DNA from: UBA9630 sp043725085
GTDB lineage: Bacteria; Patescibacteriota; Minisyncoccia; Moranbacterales; UBA2206
Length of the DNA: 64,000 bases
Assembly: GCA_043725085.1 (NCBI GenBank)
Contig: JAYSLY010000014.1
Span: 1-64,000 of the forward strand
Direction: 5' to 3'
A program made the translations under genes and the position numbers. The notes below the pieces were generated by a model, which saw nothing but the letters and a program-made list of their open reading frames with translations, was not told the DNA's origin and did not search any database. This document shows positions 8,083-17,539 of this stretch, one piece after another (position 1 is the stretch's first letter; every line of letters starts with the position of its first letter).

Positions 8083-8820
8083 TTATTCCACTAAGAGTAT
8101 TCCTAACATTAACCCGATTCCGACTAAAAATGCAAGTACTTGAAAAATCCCTTTTTTGGCTTCATTTTGCTTGTGAAGCTCCGGGATCAAATCTGTTCCT
8201 GCGACATAGATGAATCCGCCAGCCGCAAAAGGAATGAGAAATCGTGTTGGATCGATATTGGCATTAATTGCCAGCACTATCACAGCGCCAATTATCGCCA
8301 CAAGAGCACTGAGAAAATTGTAGAGCAAAGCTTTTCCAACAGAAAAACCGCCATACAAAAGCGACGCAAAATTACCAAACTCGTGAGGAATTTCATGAAA
8401 AATCACCGCTATGGTTGTGGCGATGCCCAAAGGCACGCTCACGATGAAACTTGCGGCAATCACCATTCCATCAATAAAATTATGCAATGCGTCTCCAACC
8501 AGAATTATGTAGGAAAAGGGATGCGGATGATCGGCACAAGGCTCCTCGTGGCAATGTCGCCAATGCAACACTTTTTCTAAAATAAAAAAAAGGAAAATTC
8601 CTCCCAGGATGTAGAGCGATGGCCAAATGTTGGAACTTTCACGAAAAGCATTGGGAATGAGATGGATAAAAGCATCGCCCATCAAAGTCCCTGCCGAAAG
8701 ACTCACGAGATAAATCAAATATTTATATAATTTATTGCGGTCTATCGCAAGAGTAAAAACCCCGATAAGTGAAATCAGGCTAACAATGAAAACCGAGCAT
8801 AAAGTATAAATCCAGAGCAT
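8083..8820 (-). CDS. ZIP-family divalent metal transporter
   Basis: A 245-residue, about 8-TM membrane protein. It carries the ZIP metal-site motifs: GDALHNFIDGMVIAASF in TM4 and VIFHEIPHEFGNFASLL in TM5. A histidine-rich loop with HWRHCHEEPCADHPHP lies between TM3 and TM4. ZIP proteins bring Zn2+, Fe2+ or Mn2+ into the cytoplasm; the specificity is not readable here. It is the first gene before prfB, with only 4 nt between them. Confidence 0.93.
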   Translation of the reverse strand: MLWIYTLCSVFIVSLISLIGVFTLAIDRNKLYKYLIYLVSLSAGTLMGDAFIHLIPNAFRESSNIWPSLYILGGIFLFFILEKVLHWRHCHEEPCADHPHPFSYIILVGDALHNFIDGMVIAASFIVSVPLGIATTIAVIFHEIPHEFGNFASLLYGGFSVGKALLYNFLSALVAIIGAVIVLAINANIDPTRFLIPFAAGGFIYVAGTDLIPELHKQNEAKKGIFQVLAFLVGIGLMLGILLVE

Positions 8821-8853
8821 AAAAAAATAAATGACACCTGCGTACGTATAAAA

Positions 8854-9372
8854 TTATAAAAACCTTTTAATAAGTTCAATATGTCCCATCTCCGCTTGCA
8901 TTATCGCGCCAAAAAACTTGCGCACATGTTCTTCTGATGCTTCGACTGCAAATTTTTTATACAGCTCAACAGCATGATCTTCCAACTCGATTGTTTTTTT
9001 GAAATTCTCCAAATCATCACTGGAACAATTTTCCGCTTTTATTTCCGGCATTGTAATGTTCAAAAGTTTGGTTGCGATAATCGCGTGCTCCAATTCCACT
9101 TTCGCCAAGCGCTTATACATTTTTACGATCTTATATTCCTTCGCTTCCCCCGCCATGCAAAGATAAATTGCATTTGCCCGTGTTTCCAGCGCCAATGTTT
9201 CCATGAGATTTTTTTTGGAAAGCTCGCTAATTTCAGTTTTAATTTCCGCTATCGGCTCGGCCTGCGATCCGTTTTTGATAAAATTTCCCTTTGCTCCGCA
9301 AAAAGGACAATCACTCGGCCGCTCTTCGCCAATATAGGCATCACCGCAAATTTCACAGATATATAGTTGCAT
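8854..9372 (-). CDS. Rubrerythrin-like protein, N-terminal rubredoxin domain
   Basis: A peroxide-reducing di-iron protein. It begins with a rubredoxin-type iron site (CEICG at about residue 5 and CPFCG at about residue 22), then a ferritin-like four-helix domain with iron ligands in ETRANAIYLCM, KVELEHAII, ELEDHAVELY and QAEMGHIELI. The rubredoxin domain sits at the N-terminus, the reverse of classical rubrerythrin. It suits an anaerobe with class III ribonucleotide reductase. It is the most upstream gene of the ZIP-prfB-ftsEX group. Confidence 0.88.
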   Translation of the reverse strand: MQLYICEICGDAYIGEERPSDCPFCGAKGNFIKNGSQAEPIAEIKTEISELSKKNLMETLALETRANAIYLCMAGEAKEYKIVKMYKRLAKVELEHAIIATKLLNITMPEIKAENCSSDDLENFKKTIELEDHAVELYKKFAVEASEEHVRKFFGAIMQAEMGHIELIKRFL

Positions 9373-9376
9373 ATAG

Positions 9377-9405
9377 TTGAATTATTTAGTTATTTATTAT
9401 ATTAT
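9377..9405 (+). promoter_or_regulatory. Promoter of the tRNA-Thr locus
   Basis: TTGAAT (9377-9382), 17 nt, TATTAT (9400-9405), 9 nt before the broken tRNA copy. It is the only good promoter seen before the intact tRNA. Confidence 0.6.
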
Positions 9406-9414
9406 AAATTAGTT

Positions 9415-9463
9415 GCCATCTTAGCTCAGTTTCCGCCAGAGGCGGACAGGGTCCGAGCGACGG
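9415..9463 (+). pseudogene. Broken 5' copy of tRNA-Thr with palindrome in its D-loop
   Basis: 9415-9431 repeats the first 17 bases of the tRNA at 9494 and 9455-9463 repeats its GAGCGACGG. Between them the 4-nt D-loop end is replaced by 23 nt containing TCCGCC-AGA-GGCGGA (9432-9446). The anticodon and T arms are missing. It lies between the promoter and the intact tRNA. Confidence 0.75.
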
Positions 9464-9493
9464 CCGATTGACGCATTTTTGAAAACCAGACAA

Positions 9494-9569
9494 GCCATCT
9501 TAGCTCAGTTGGTAGAGCGACGGTATCGTAAACCGTAGGTCATCAGTTCGATCCTGATAGATGGCTCCA
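9494..9569 (+). tRNA. tRNA-Thr (anticodon CGT), CCA encoded
   Basis: All four arms fold: acceptor GCCATCT/AGATGGC, D stem GCTC/GAGC, anticodon stem ACGGT/ACCGT with loop ATCGTAA, T stem ATCAG/CTGAT with TTCGATC. The loop gives anticodon CGT, reading ACG (Thr). The 3' end is T-CCA. Length 76. Confidence 0.95.
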
Positions 9570-9603
9570 AAATCTAAGCTTACGCAAAATAACCCCACAC
9601 AGG

Positions 9604-11685
9604 TTACGGCGTCGTAGCATTGAGAATCACTTCGACTCTTTTTTCATTCATCGGAATTTTGCTGACAAAAAGTTGTGGGAAATATTCCACTTCTGCTTTT
9701 TCTATGTTAGGATAGGTTTTCAAATATTCCCCCAACTCGTCATTATTTTTTCCCAAAATCCCTCTCTTTAAATTCCCCAAGTCAATATTGGGCTGCATAA
9801 CATTCGAAGCATGCGTTTTTATCTCAATTGTTCCAAGTTTGAAATTAGCATTAGGCTTTCCATAATCAATAAGTACCGTTCCACTATCAATATTAATCTT
9901 GCCATTTCCCGATTTAGCAATAACAGAATTGGCAACTTTCTTAATATCACTCTCGAAAAAAACCAACGCTCGCGCATGCGCCTGAACTTTAATTTCAAAA
10001 CTATCGGCTGTCTCGCCTTCTGAATTTGAAACACGATACACAGGTTCATCAATTACAATTGCGTCATCCAAAACTACTGTTCCGGCAGCTGATTCTTTTA
10101 CCTTATCCTTAATCGCACTATTTATTTCCAAAGAAATCTTGTCCTTAGCACCACTAATATCTTTATCCGTCACTACCTTGACAGCATCGTTGCCATTGCC
10201 ACCACCCGCCATCTTCATTTCCGATTTAGCATAAATTTTAGTGTATTTATCATTTCCGCTGCTTTTGAACCCGGGAATAGTGAAACTAGTTGCATCAATA
10301 TTATAGCTATCTCCCGCTTCATCCGCAACAATGTCTGCTTCCACCACGCCAGGCTTAGTTTCACTGCCAACCACAGTTGTGCCGGGAACAGTCACTCCTT
10401 GCACCAGACGAAACATTTTCTGATTGTCACTCAAAAATCTTGTCGTTGCCACAAGTGGTTGCGGTGAGGAGCTAAATTCATTATAGATAGTAATTTTCCC
10501 TTTGGCTTTTTGATTGGAAACATTTTTTGAGCCAGTAGCATCAAAAGTCTTTGCCACCTCCTCATCAAATTCCATCAGTTTTGCCGGAATAATTGATTTG
10601 TCATAATCAATACTATCCGCGTTCACATCTCCAGTGATTGTCATATCAGCTGATTTAACTTCTTTTTTAGCAAAAATAGTAACTGTTGCCTTAGGAACAT
10701 AAATATAGGCAACATAAGCTAATCCCAAAACCAAAACAACCGCTCCCAAGATCGTAACCGCCTTCAAAAATCTCCCGCTCTTTCCATTCGCCTCCTGTTT
10801 GCTGGAATCATATTTTTCCCCATTTTTATCTGAAAAATTATTAGCATAAAAAAAGTTTTCCAGCTGCTTGTCTCTTGGAATTTCTTTTTGCTTGGTTTCA
10901 TAGTCACGTGAAACATTTTGATCATACCCTTTTCGCGTTTTGCTAAAAGGAATTTCTGAAAATTCTTCAGGTACCGGATAAGTGTCAATACTTGCTTTTT
11001 GAGCAGGCACAGCACTTCGCATAGACCTACCCGCATCATTACGTGAAGCATTGCGGGCAGGCCCGCCTGCATCGTTATGCGAAGCATTTCGGGCAGGAGC
11101 CGACACATCCATTGTAGCCATATTTCGTTTTCTTGAGGCACCGCCATCGCTCAAATTGCCATTAGCCACAGCCATTGTTTTTTCACCAAGGCCGACTTCA
11201 GGCAAAACTTCTTTTTCTTTTATCCTGTCTAGTTCATTCCAGTCCGCTTTCTGATCAGAAAAACTGCTATCGCGACTACCGGTCGCAAAATATTCCGCGG
11301 AACCAATTTTTTCTAAATTTCTCTTGCTGCGAGAATTAGTATCTCCCAATTCAGCTGTTTCTATTTCTTTTTTAAATTCCCGCTTGGGCCGATCATCTTC
11401 ATCGCTAGCATCCCGCAATTCTTCAAGGCTATCTTCCAGCTTTTGCTGAAGAGAAATTCCGGCTTTTTTAACAAGCATCTTACCTAATTTATCTTGAGTA
11501 ACAATACTGATTTTGAGCCCCAAATCATCAGCGACCTTTCGTAGCAATTTCAGATTAACAATGCTTTGGATAAGCAATGCTCTTTTTGGCACAACCATGA
11601 CTGCTTCCGGTGCTTCAGTTTTTCTCAATTTTTCCACAATCGAAGTTATCTCTTCATCGATGTCGATATAAAATGTTTGATGCAT
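9604..11685 (-). CDS. Single-pass membrane protein with large extracytoplasmic domain, unknown function
   Basis: A 693-residue protein. Residues 1-80 form a cytoplasmic domain (VMVVPKRALLIQSIVNLKLL, then LGLKISIVTQD). Next comes a long charged, low-complexity linker, one TM helix at about residues 305-330 (AVTILGAVVLVLGLAYVAYIYV) and about 360 residues outside. The outer part has beta-rich segments such as VTVPGTTVVGSETKPGVVEADIVADEAGDSYNI, which recalls baseplate J/gp47-like domains described in related bacteria. I suggest that resemblance only weakly. The linker contains two near copies of a PARNAS(H/R)NDAG unit with a GCAGGC/GCCTGC palindrome (11057-11070). It precedes no known partner except the FtsA-like gene upstream. 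Confidence 0.7.
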   Translation of the reverse strand: MHQTFYIDIDEEITSIVEKLRKTEAPEAVMVVPKRALLIQSIVNLKLLRKVADDLGLKISIVTQDKLGKMLVKKAGISLQQKLEDSLEELRDASDEDDRPKREFKKEIETAELGDTNSRSKRNLEKIGSAEYFATGSRDSSFSDQKADWNELDRIKEKEVLPEVGLGEKTMAVANGNLSDGGASRKRNMATMDVSAPARNASHNDAGGPARNASRNDAGRSMRSAVPAQKASIDTYPVPEEFSEIPFSKTRKGYDQNVSRDYETKQKEIPRDKQLENFFYANNFSDKNGEKYDSSKQEANGKSGRFLKAVTILGAVVLVLGLAYVAYIYVPKATVTIFAKKEVKSADMTITGDVNADSIDYDKSIIPAKLMEFDEEVAKTFDATGSKNVSNQKAKGKITIYNEFSSSPQPLVATTRFLSDNQKMFRLVQGVTVPGTTVVGSETKPGVVEADIVADEAGDSYNIDATSFTIPGFKSSGNDKYTKIYAKSEMKMAGGGNGNDAVKVVTDKDISGAKDKISLEINSAIKDKVKESAAGTVVLDDAIVIDEPVYRVSNSEGETADSFEIKVQAHARALVFFESDIKKVANSVIAKSGNGKINIDSGTVLIDYGKPNANFKLGTIEIKTHASNVMQPNIDLGNLKRGILGKNNDELGEYLKTYPNIEKAEVEYFPQLFVSKIPMNEKRVEVILNATTP

Positions 11686-11712
11686 AGCATTTCTCTTTAC
11701 TAATTACTAAGC

Positions 11713-12981
11713 TTATTTCTGAATCATTTTCACTGCGCGCCTGAGGATTCCTGCCAGCACTTTTTCCTCTCCAACCAATTCTATGACTAAATTTGCCAGA
11801 CCCATTGGGGTAATATCTTGCGGATCTCGCAATTCCCTTGTCTCATCAAATATATTGACCACATCCTTTGGTTGCAGAAAACTTACCTCCACTTCCTTGG
11901 CAAAAGGCAAATTCTTCGTCCAAGTCGAGGTCGTGAGTGCTTTTTTGACACCCGGCAATCCCGATCCTCCGCCACACAAAAATATCTTATTTGGCAACAA
12001 GTCATTCTCGGAAAATTCAGAGAGCGACAACTCCACTCCGGAAAGCCAGACGTTGCAATCATCGGCAAACATTTTTTCAATTTTTCCTGAAACATCCTTT
12101 CCTAGTTTCCCTTCGGCATACCTGATCTTGAAGCTTTCCGCTTCTTCAAAGCCTACACTCAATTCAACTGCTAATCTTTTCGTAAACGCTCTGCCGCCCA
12201 AAGCAAACATTTTTGTTCCCTCAAGACCGCCATTTCTTACGAGCGCAATATCAGTTGTTCCGCCGCCGATATCAATGAAAATAGCACTGAAGTCCACAAT
12301 ATCATCCACGCCCATTGATTTTGCCACAGCATATGGTTCGGCTGCAATAGAGAGAAGATCGAGCTTCAATTCATCCGCGATTGTTTGCAGTGCCCCCAGG
12401 TGCACCATTGGCGCATAGGCATTAAAGACAGAGATAGAAACATCTTTTCCCTGAAAACCCAAGGGATTAGTAATTTTATACCCGTCAATCCGCACATCCA
12501 CAATTGCTGCGTTGATAAGTTTTACCTCGATTTCGTTATGTCCGGTTTCCCAGGCTAATTGTTGGCGGATACGATCAAAAGCCTTCCATTGAACTTTTTG
12601 AATAATATTTTTCAGTTCCGGAAAATCGATCCGCATTTCCGGTTTAATTCTCTCATAGTGCACTGTCGTTGTCGTGCCTTTAACCAACTCACCGGCAATG
12701 CCCACAATCGCCTTTTCCACCTTTTTTATTCCCGCCATTTGTGTTGCCGCATCAATCGCATGTCGACAATTTTCAATCACCCCGGTGATGTCAGAAACGG
12801 CCCCGCTATGCATATCTTTCAGTCCTTGTCTCGCCCGTCCAACGCCTTTTATAATCCCTGTTCCGTTTTCTGCATCAACCTTAAAAACGAGAGCTTTCAC
12901 CACTTCCGTTCCAATATCAAGCGACAGATAATAATCCGACGAAGATTTCCCTGTGCTAAAAATTTTAGAAAAAATTCCCAT
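11713..12981 (-). CDS. FtsA/PilM-like actin-fold ATPase
   Basis: An actin-superfamily ATPase of 422 residues. Visible motifs: phosphate-1 YYLSLDIGTEVVKALV, phosphate-2 FSAIFIDIGGGTTDIALV, the adenosine motif IFLCGGGSGLPGVKKAL, and a middle SHS2/1C-like region. FtsA tethers FtsZ to the membrane; PilM is the related type IV pilus protein. The C-terminus, ILRRAVKMIQK, could be a short amphipathic membrane anchor as in FtsA. ftsZ is not in the window, so I cannot decide between the two. I chose the ATG at 12981; a TTG at 13011 would add 10 residues. Confidence 0.82.
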   Translation of the reverse strand: MGIFSKIFSTGKSSSDYYLSLDIGTEVVKALVFKVDAENGTGIIKGVGRARQGLKDMHSGAVSDITGVIENCRHAIDAATQMAGIKKVEKAIVGIAGELVKGTTTTVHYERIKPEMRIDFPELKNIIQKVQWKAFDRIRQQLAWETGHNEIEVKLINAAIVDVRIDGYKITNPLGFQGKDVSISVFNAYAPMVHLGALQTIADELKLDLLSIAAEPYAVAKSMGVDDIVDFSAIFIDIGGGTTDIALVRNGGLEGTKMFALGGRAFTKRLAVELSVGFEEAESFKIRYAEGKLGKDVSGKIEKMFADDCNVWLSGVELSLSEFSENDLLPNKIFLCGGGSGLPGVKKALTTSTWTKNLPFAKEVEVSFLQPKDVVNIFDETRELRDPQDITPMGLANLVIELVGEEKVLAGILRRAVKMIQK

Positions 12982-13054
12982 TGAAAAAATTCTTTTTTGT
13001 ATTTCACCCAACAGCTTTATTATAAAACAAAAGGTGATTTATTACAAATAGAAT

Positions 13055-13990
13055 CTATTGTTTTTTACGACTTTTCAAATACATCGGAAAAGCAACAAAA
13101 CTGAGAAGCATCTGGAGAAATCGCCCCAAGATTGCAGCAACAATAATGGGAGCGCTGCTTACTCCGAAAAAACCAAAAAAGGTCACGTAGGCCCATTCCT
13201 TGAGACCGATGTTATTGACTGTAACAGGAATTGCCGAAACAATTGTAATAAGAAAAATAACCGACAGATAATTAAGAAAACTAATTTGCACACCAAGCGC
13301 TTTCAAAAGCACTAAATTTGCCATCGCCATTCCCACCATCGCAAACAAACCACCCCAAGCAATTGATTTCCACAACACACCATGATCTTGATTGTAGGCT
13401 TGCAGCTCACGAAAAAAATGACGGATTTTTTCAGGCAAAAATCTTGCGGATAGTTTTTGCAAAAAAGCAAAATTCCTGATTTTCATAATTAACAAATCCA
13501 CCACCAAAAATCCGACAATCGCCAGATTAAAAAGCACTAAAACTTTGTTTTCTGCGACAACTTTCCAATTCAAAAGACTAAAAAACAAGGCCAAAATCGT
13601 AGCAGCAACAAGACCAGTCAGTCGATCCATCACCACAGTCGAAGCAGCCTCGGGATATTTTTTTTCCGGTCGGCCGATTTGATAGGCGCGATACGTGTCT
13701 CCACCAATAAAAGACGGCATAAAATTATTTACAAAAGAACCAGTCAGATAAAACTTAAAAAAGTCCCCAAATGGACTATGAATTTTTTTGTGATTAGCCA
13801 GGATCTTCCACTTATACGACGAAATGAGCATACCAACAACTACCAAAGCCAGGTACAATACTATTTGCCAAATTTGCACACGCACAAGATAGGTCCAGGC
13901 TTCATGCCAATTAATCTTGAGAATTACCCAAGTCAAAAGTCCAAGACTAACTAATAATTTTAGAACAAACTTTGCTATTTTTTTTGGCAT
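13055..13990 (-). CDS. Lysylphosphatidylglycerol synthase TM-like (UPF0104/AglD-type) membrane protein
   Basis: A 311-residue protein with about 8 TM helices of the LPG_synthase_TM family, found as a flippase-like domain or near glycan genes. Conserved features include SSYKWKILANH, FFKFYLTGSFVNNFMPSFIGGDTYRAYQIGR and VVMDRLTGLVAA. The start overlaps the stop of the upstream glycosyltransferase by one base (TAATG), so the two are coupled. Substrate unknown; a role in lipid-linked glycan transport is inferred. Confidence 0.85.
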   Translation of the reverse strand: MPKKIAKFVLKLLVSLGLLTWVILKINWHEAWTYLVRVQIWQIVLYLALVVVGMLISSYKWKILANHKKIHSPFGDFFKFYLTGSFVNNFMPSFIGGDTYRAYQIGRPEKKYPEAASTVVMDRLTGLVAATILALFFSLLNWKVVAENKVLVLFNLAIVGFLVVDLLIMKIRNFAFLQKLSARFLPEKIRHFFRELQAYNQDHGVLWKSIAWGGLFAMVGMAMANLVLLKALGVQISFLNYLSVIFLITIVSAIPVTVNNIGLKEWAYVTFFGFFGVSSAPIIVAAILGRFLQMLLSFVAFPMYLKSRKKQ

Positions 13991-15165
13991 TATTTCTTTT
14001 TACTAATTTGTCTATACACTTCCGCATATTTCTGCGCTACATTTTCCCAGCTCATTTTCTCTGCAATTTTTCGACTTTCAATACCCATACTCTTAGTTAG
14101 CGCAGGGTCGTTGATTAATTTTTCCAGTTTTTCAGCGATATCTCCACTGTCTTTAAATTTAACGATATAGCCATTCACACCCTCATCGATAAGCTCATCA
14201 GCTCCGCCAGTCGGAGTCATAATAATCGGCATTCCGCTAGCCATTGCTTCTAGCATATTATTACTCATTCCTTCATTGTCAGAAGGTAAAACAAAAACAT
14301 CCGAAGCGCGATGATGAATCACAAACTCCGTGTTAGGCGTGACCAGACCAGTGAAGTGGACTAAATTTTCAAGTCCAAGTTTTTTAACTTGCTCTTTCAA
14401 TTCTCCCTCGGCATTGCCCTCTCCGCCAGCAATAGTCAAGCGAAGACTGGGATACTTTTTATAAATTTTAGCAAAAGCATCAATTACATAATTAAACCCC
14501 TTTCTCCGAGAAAGCCGAGAAGCACAAAGAATCGTGAAATTTTCGTGCAATGTCGGATTCTCCAGTGGCTTAAAAATATCAGTGTAAACTCCGTTATAGA
14601 TAACTCCGATTTCTTGGTGTCGGCTACTCTTCAGTGCAAGCTTTTTAATCACAAGGCTATTAGCAATCACAGCGGCAGCCATTTTCCAGATAAACACAAT
14701 CGGCCATTTAAGAATATAATAAATCCAAGTAAAACGTTCGCTATACCAAGGAACATCGGAGCCACGAAGAGAAATAATATAGGGCAAGCCAAATTCAAAT
14801 CTGAGTAGCATCGACACAAATCCACAAGGCACCGTAAAAAAAGAATGTGTCAAATTATATGGCTTTTTTTCTAAGCTTGCCTTTTTGATTAATTTTCTTG
14901 CAAATATGAAGGCTTTCCAAGAATACACAATTAAATCTTTTTGCGATTGATACATCGCATTTTCACTATTTTTCCCAATCGGCAAAAGATGAACACGAAT
15001 ATTTTCACTGATTTTATATAGATGATATTCGCTATTAAAAGAAGAACTAACGAAATCAACTTCCAAACCGGAAAGTTTAGCATATTCTTTTAATATGCTC
15101 TTGGACGCATTCGCCGCTCCCCCGCCCAAAGGCGGATACTCATAGTTGAAAAATAATATTTTCAT
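13990..15165 (-). CDS. GT4-family glycosyltransferase
   Basis: A 391-residue GT-B glycosyltransferase. The N-terminus FFNYEYPPLGGGAANASKSIL is the acceptor-side glycine loop. The C-terminal half has SRLSRRKGFNYVIDAF and the donor-binding motif SDNEGMSNNMLEAMASGMPIIMTPTGG, the EX7E type. It likely adds a sugar to a lipid-linked surface glycan. It follows ugd by 9 nt. Confidence 0.93.
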   Translation of the reverse strand: MKILFFNYEYPPLGGGAANASKSILKEYAKLSGLEVDFVSSSFNSEYHLYKISENIRVHLLPIGKNSENAMYQSQKDLIVYSWKAFIFARKLIKKASLEKKPYNLTHSFFTVPCGFVSMLLRFEFGLPYIISLRGSDVPWYSERFTWIYYILKWPIVFIWKMAAAVIANSLVIKKLALKSSRHQEIGVIYNGVYTDIFKPLENPTLHENFTILCASRLSRRKGFNYVIDAFAKIYKKYPSLRLTIAGGEGNAEGELKEQVKKLGLENLVHFTGLVTPNTEFVIHHRASDVFVLPSDNEGMSNNMLEAMASGMPIIMTPTGGADELIDEGVNGYIVKFKDSGDIAEKLEKLINDPALTKSMGIESRKIAEKMSWENVAQKYAEVYRQISKKK

Positions 15166-15174
15166 AAATTGAGA

Positions 15175-16509
15175 TTACAAAGAAGCGCGACCGATTGAAT
15201 GATATTCGAAGCCCTGTTCTTTCATTTTCTTTGGATCATACAGAAGGCGTCCATCAAAAACCACGGGTTGTTTTAGGCGTTTTTTTATCTCATCAAAATC
15301 AACACTGCGAAATTCTTTCCACTCCGTGATGATGAGCAGCGCATCAGAATGATCAATTGCATCATATTTACTTTCAAAATAAGCAATGTTTTCATTGTCG
15401 CCAAAATATTGAGGAGTTTTGGCCATATTCATTGCCTCCGGATCATGCGCTTGGATTTTTGCCCCGCGCGCGATAAGATCGTTGATAATCGTTATAGCAG
15501 CGGATTCGCGCATATCGTCAGTTCCCGCCTTGAACGCCAAACCCCAAACAGAAAACGTCTTGCCTTTCAGATCCTCGCCAAATTTGTCGACTACCATGTT
15601 GCTGAGAACGTGTTTTTGTTTTTCGTTCGTCGCAAGAGTTTGTCGAAACATTTCCGCATCATAGTTGTAATCTTTGGCAATTTTCACCAGTGCTTTGACG
15701 TCTTTCGGAAAGCAACTACCTCCAAATCCCACTGAAGCATAGATAAACGCTTCACCGATTCTTGGATCGGCACCAATCGCTTTTCTGATGTGATCAAAGT
15801 CTGCCCCGACACGAGCACAGATATTAGCCAGCTCATTACTAAGTGAAACTTTAGCCGCCAAAAAACTATTGGCCGCATATTTGACAGTCTCGGCTGTTTT
15901 GGGGTCCATGGCAAAAAAACGGCTTTCTCTGCGCATAAATGGCCCATACAATTCTCGCATTGTTTCAATTACAACCGGGTCATCTGCCCCAATGACCACT
16001 CGGCTAGGCTCCATAAAATCCTTAACAGCTGTTCCTTGAGCCAAAAATTCCGGATTACTGACAACGTGAAAAGGAATATCAGATCCACGCTTTGCTTGCT
16101 CTTCAGCAATTGTTTTTCTAACTAACTCAGCAGTGCCAACAGGCACGGTTGATTTGTCCACCACAATCAATGGATGGTCGATTATTTGCCCGATTGAACG
16201 AGCCACGTCGAGCACATGGGTGAGATCAGCGCTACCATCTTCATTGGGCGGAGTCCCAACAGCAATAAAAAGAATGTTGCTAGCCTTTAGGGCTTCCTCA
16301 AAATTAGTGGTGAAACGCAAAGTCTTCGCCTTGAGATTTTCCCTAACCAATTCATCCAAATCATCCTCATGCAACGGCACATTACCGGAACTAAACTGAT
16401 CAATTTTTTTCTGATCCTTGTCAACACAAATAACTGTATTGCCCATCTCAGCAAAACACGCTCCCGTAACCGAACCAACATAACCTGTTCCAATGACTGC
16501 GATCTTCAT
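15175..16509 (-). CDS. ugd: UDP-glucose 6-dehydrogenase
   Basis: Oxidises UDP-glucose to UDP-glucuronate with two NAD+. Rossmann motif GTGYVGSVTGACFAEMG at the N-terminus, the VDKSTVPVGT segment, and catalytic cysteine in ASVGFGGSCFPKDVKAL (around residue 265). Length 444 is normal. UDP-glucuronate made here is the substrate of the UDP-xylose synthase at 45020, so the two genes form one pathway although 29 kb apart. Confidence 0.95.
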   Translation of the reverse strand: MKIAVIGTGYVGSVTGACFAEMGNTVICVDKDQKKIDQFSSGNVPLHEDDLDELVRENLKAKTLRFTTNFEEALKASNILFIAVGTPPNEDGSADLTHVLDVARSIGQIIDHPLIVVDKSTVPVGTAELVRKTIAEEQAKRGSDIPFHVVSNPEFLAQGTAVKDFMEPSRVVIGADDPVVIETMRELYGPFMRRESRFFAMDPKTAETVKYAANSFLAAKVSLSNELANICARVGADFDHIRKAIGADPRIGEAFIYASVGFGGSCFPKDVKALVKIAKDYNYDAEMFRQTLATNEKQKHVLSNMVVDKFGEDLKGKTFSVWGLAFKAGTDDMRESAAITIINDLIARGAKIQAHDPEAMNMAKTPQYFGDNENIAYFESKYDAIDHSDALLIITEWKEFRSVDFDEIKKRLKQPVVFDGRLLYDPKKMKEQGFEYHSIGRASL

Positions 16510-16577
16510 GGTTTCTCTACGAATTACAAATTTGTACGAATGTACGAATCCGCACTCGCCTAATTAATAAATTATTT

Positions 16578-17516
16578 TTAGCTTTCAATTATTTCTTTAA
16601 TCGAATAATTCATATGTCCTTGGCTCTTGTAGTAATTCTTAATAAGGATATCGGCGAGAAGTCCGAAAATGAAAAGTTGGATTCCAACGAGCACTAAAAA
16701 TATTCCAACGAGTGGCCAGATCCTGTCTGAAAGCGAAGCATGAAAGAAGATCTTATCAATCATCATCCAAACTAAGATTAAAAACCCGACAAAAGACAAG
16801 ACGATTCCACTGCCGCCAAAAAGATGAAGCGGCCGATTGGCATATTTGCGCCAAAACCAAATCGAAATCATATCTACAAAACCTTTCATGCCACGACGCC
16901 AGTTATATTTTGTTATGCCGTGCACACGAGGATGATGAGATACCTTCACTTCTCCAACCCTATAACCCTGCATTTCCAAAATTGCCGGAATGAAACGATG
17001 CATCTCACCAAACAAGTCAACATCCTTAAAGCATTCTCGCTTATACGCCTTAAGACTACAGCCGCTATCATGAATTTTATCTTGAATTAAAATCTTGCGC
17101 AAAAAATTCGCCGCGCGCGAAAAAACTTTTTTGGAGAAACTATCTTTTCTTTGCCAACGCCAACCAGCTACCACGTCATAACCCTTATCCATCTCTTCCA
17201 AAAGCAAAGGAATATCAGCCGGGTCATTTTGCAAATCGCCATCCATCATAATAATAACCTCGCCCGAAGACGCTTTAATGCCAGCATCAAAAGCAGCGGT
17301 TTGACCGAAATTTTTGCGAAATTTAATCAGCCGCAATGGCGTCAAGCCCTTGCATTCCTCAACTGTTGCATCCTGAGAACCATCATCAATAAAAATAATT
17401 TCATAATTCTTGCCCAACTCTGTGCAAGCCGCTTTGATTCGCCTGTGCATCTCAATAACATTTCCGGCTTCATTTTTGAGCGGAATAATGACAGAAAGGT
17501 CTTTTTTTTCTTCCAT
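16578..17516 (-). CDS. GT2-family glycosyltransferase with two C-terminal TM helices (DPM1/GtrB-like)
   Basis: A 312-residue polyprenyl-phosphate sugar transferase type. GT-A motifs: LSVIIPLKNEAGNV, FIDDGSQDAT and MMDGDLQNDPADIP (the DxD region), then HDSGCSLKAYKRE. Two TM helices follow residue 230. Such enzymes charge undecaprenyl phosphate with a sugar for use outside by PMT-like transferases, which are encoded a few genes upstream (19652 and 21457). That link is inference. Confidence 0.9.
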   Translation of the reverse strand: MEEKKDLSVIIPLKNEAGNVIEMHRRIKAACTELGKNYEIIFIDDGSQDATVEECKGLTPLRLIKFRKNFGQTAAFDAGIKASSGEVIIMMDGDLQNDPADIPLLLEEMDKGYDVVAGWRWQRKDSFSKKVFSRAANFLRKILIQDKIHDSGCSLKAYKRECFKDVDLFGEMHRFIPAILEMQGYRVGEVKVSHHPRVHGITKYNWRRGMKGFVDMISIWFWRKYANRPLHLFGGSGIVLSFVGFLILVWMMIDKIFFHASLSDRIWPLVGIFLVLVGIQLFIFGLLADILIKNYYKSQGHMNYSIKEIIES

Positions 17517-17539
17517 AAACCAAATTGGTTAATATTTAG

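Noticed and set aside
11783..12418. Plus-strand frame of 211 codons opposite the FtsA/PilM-like gene
   Set aside because: Ser/Pro-rich composition typical of an antisense shadow; the minus-strand protein has all actin-fold motifs.
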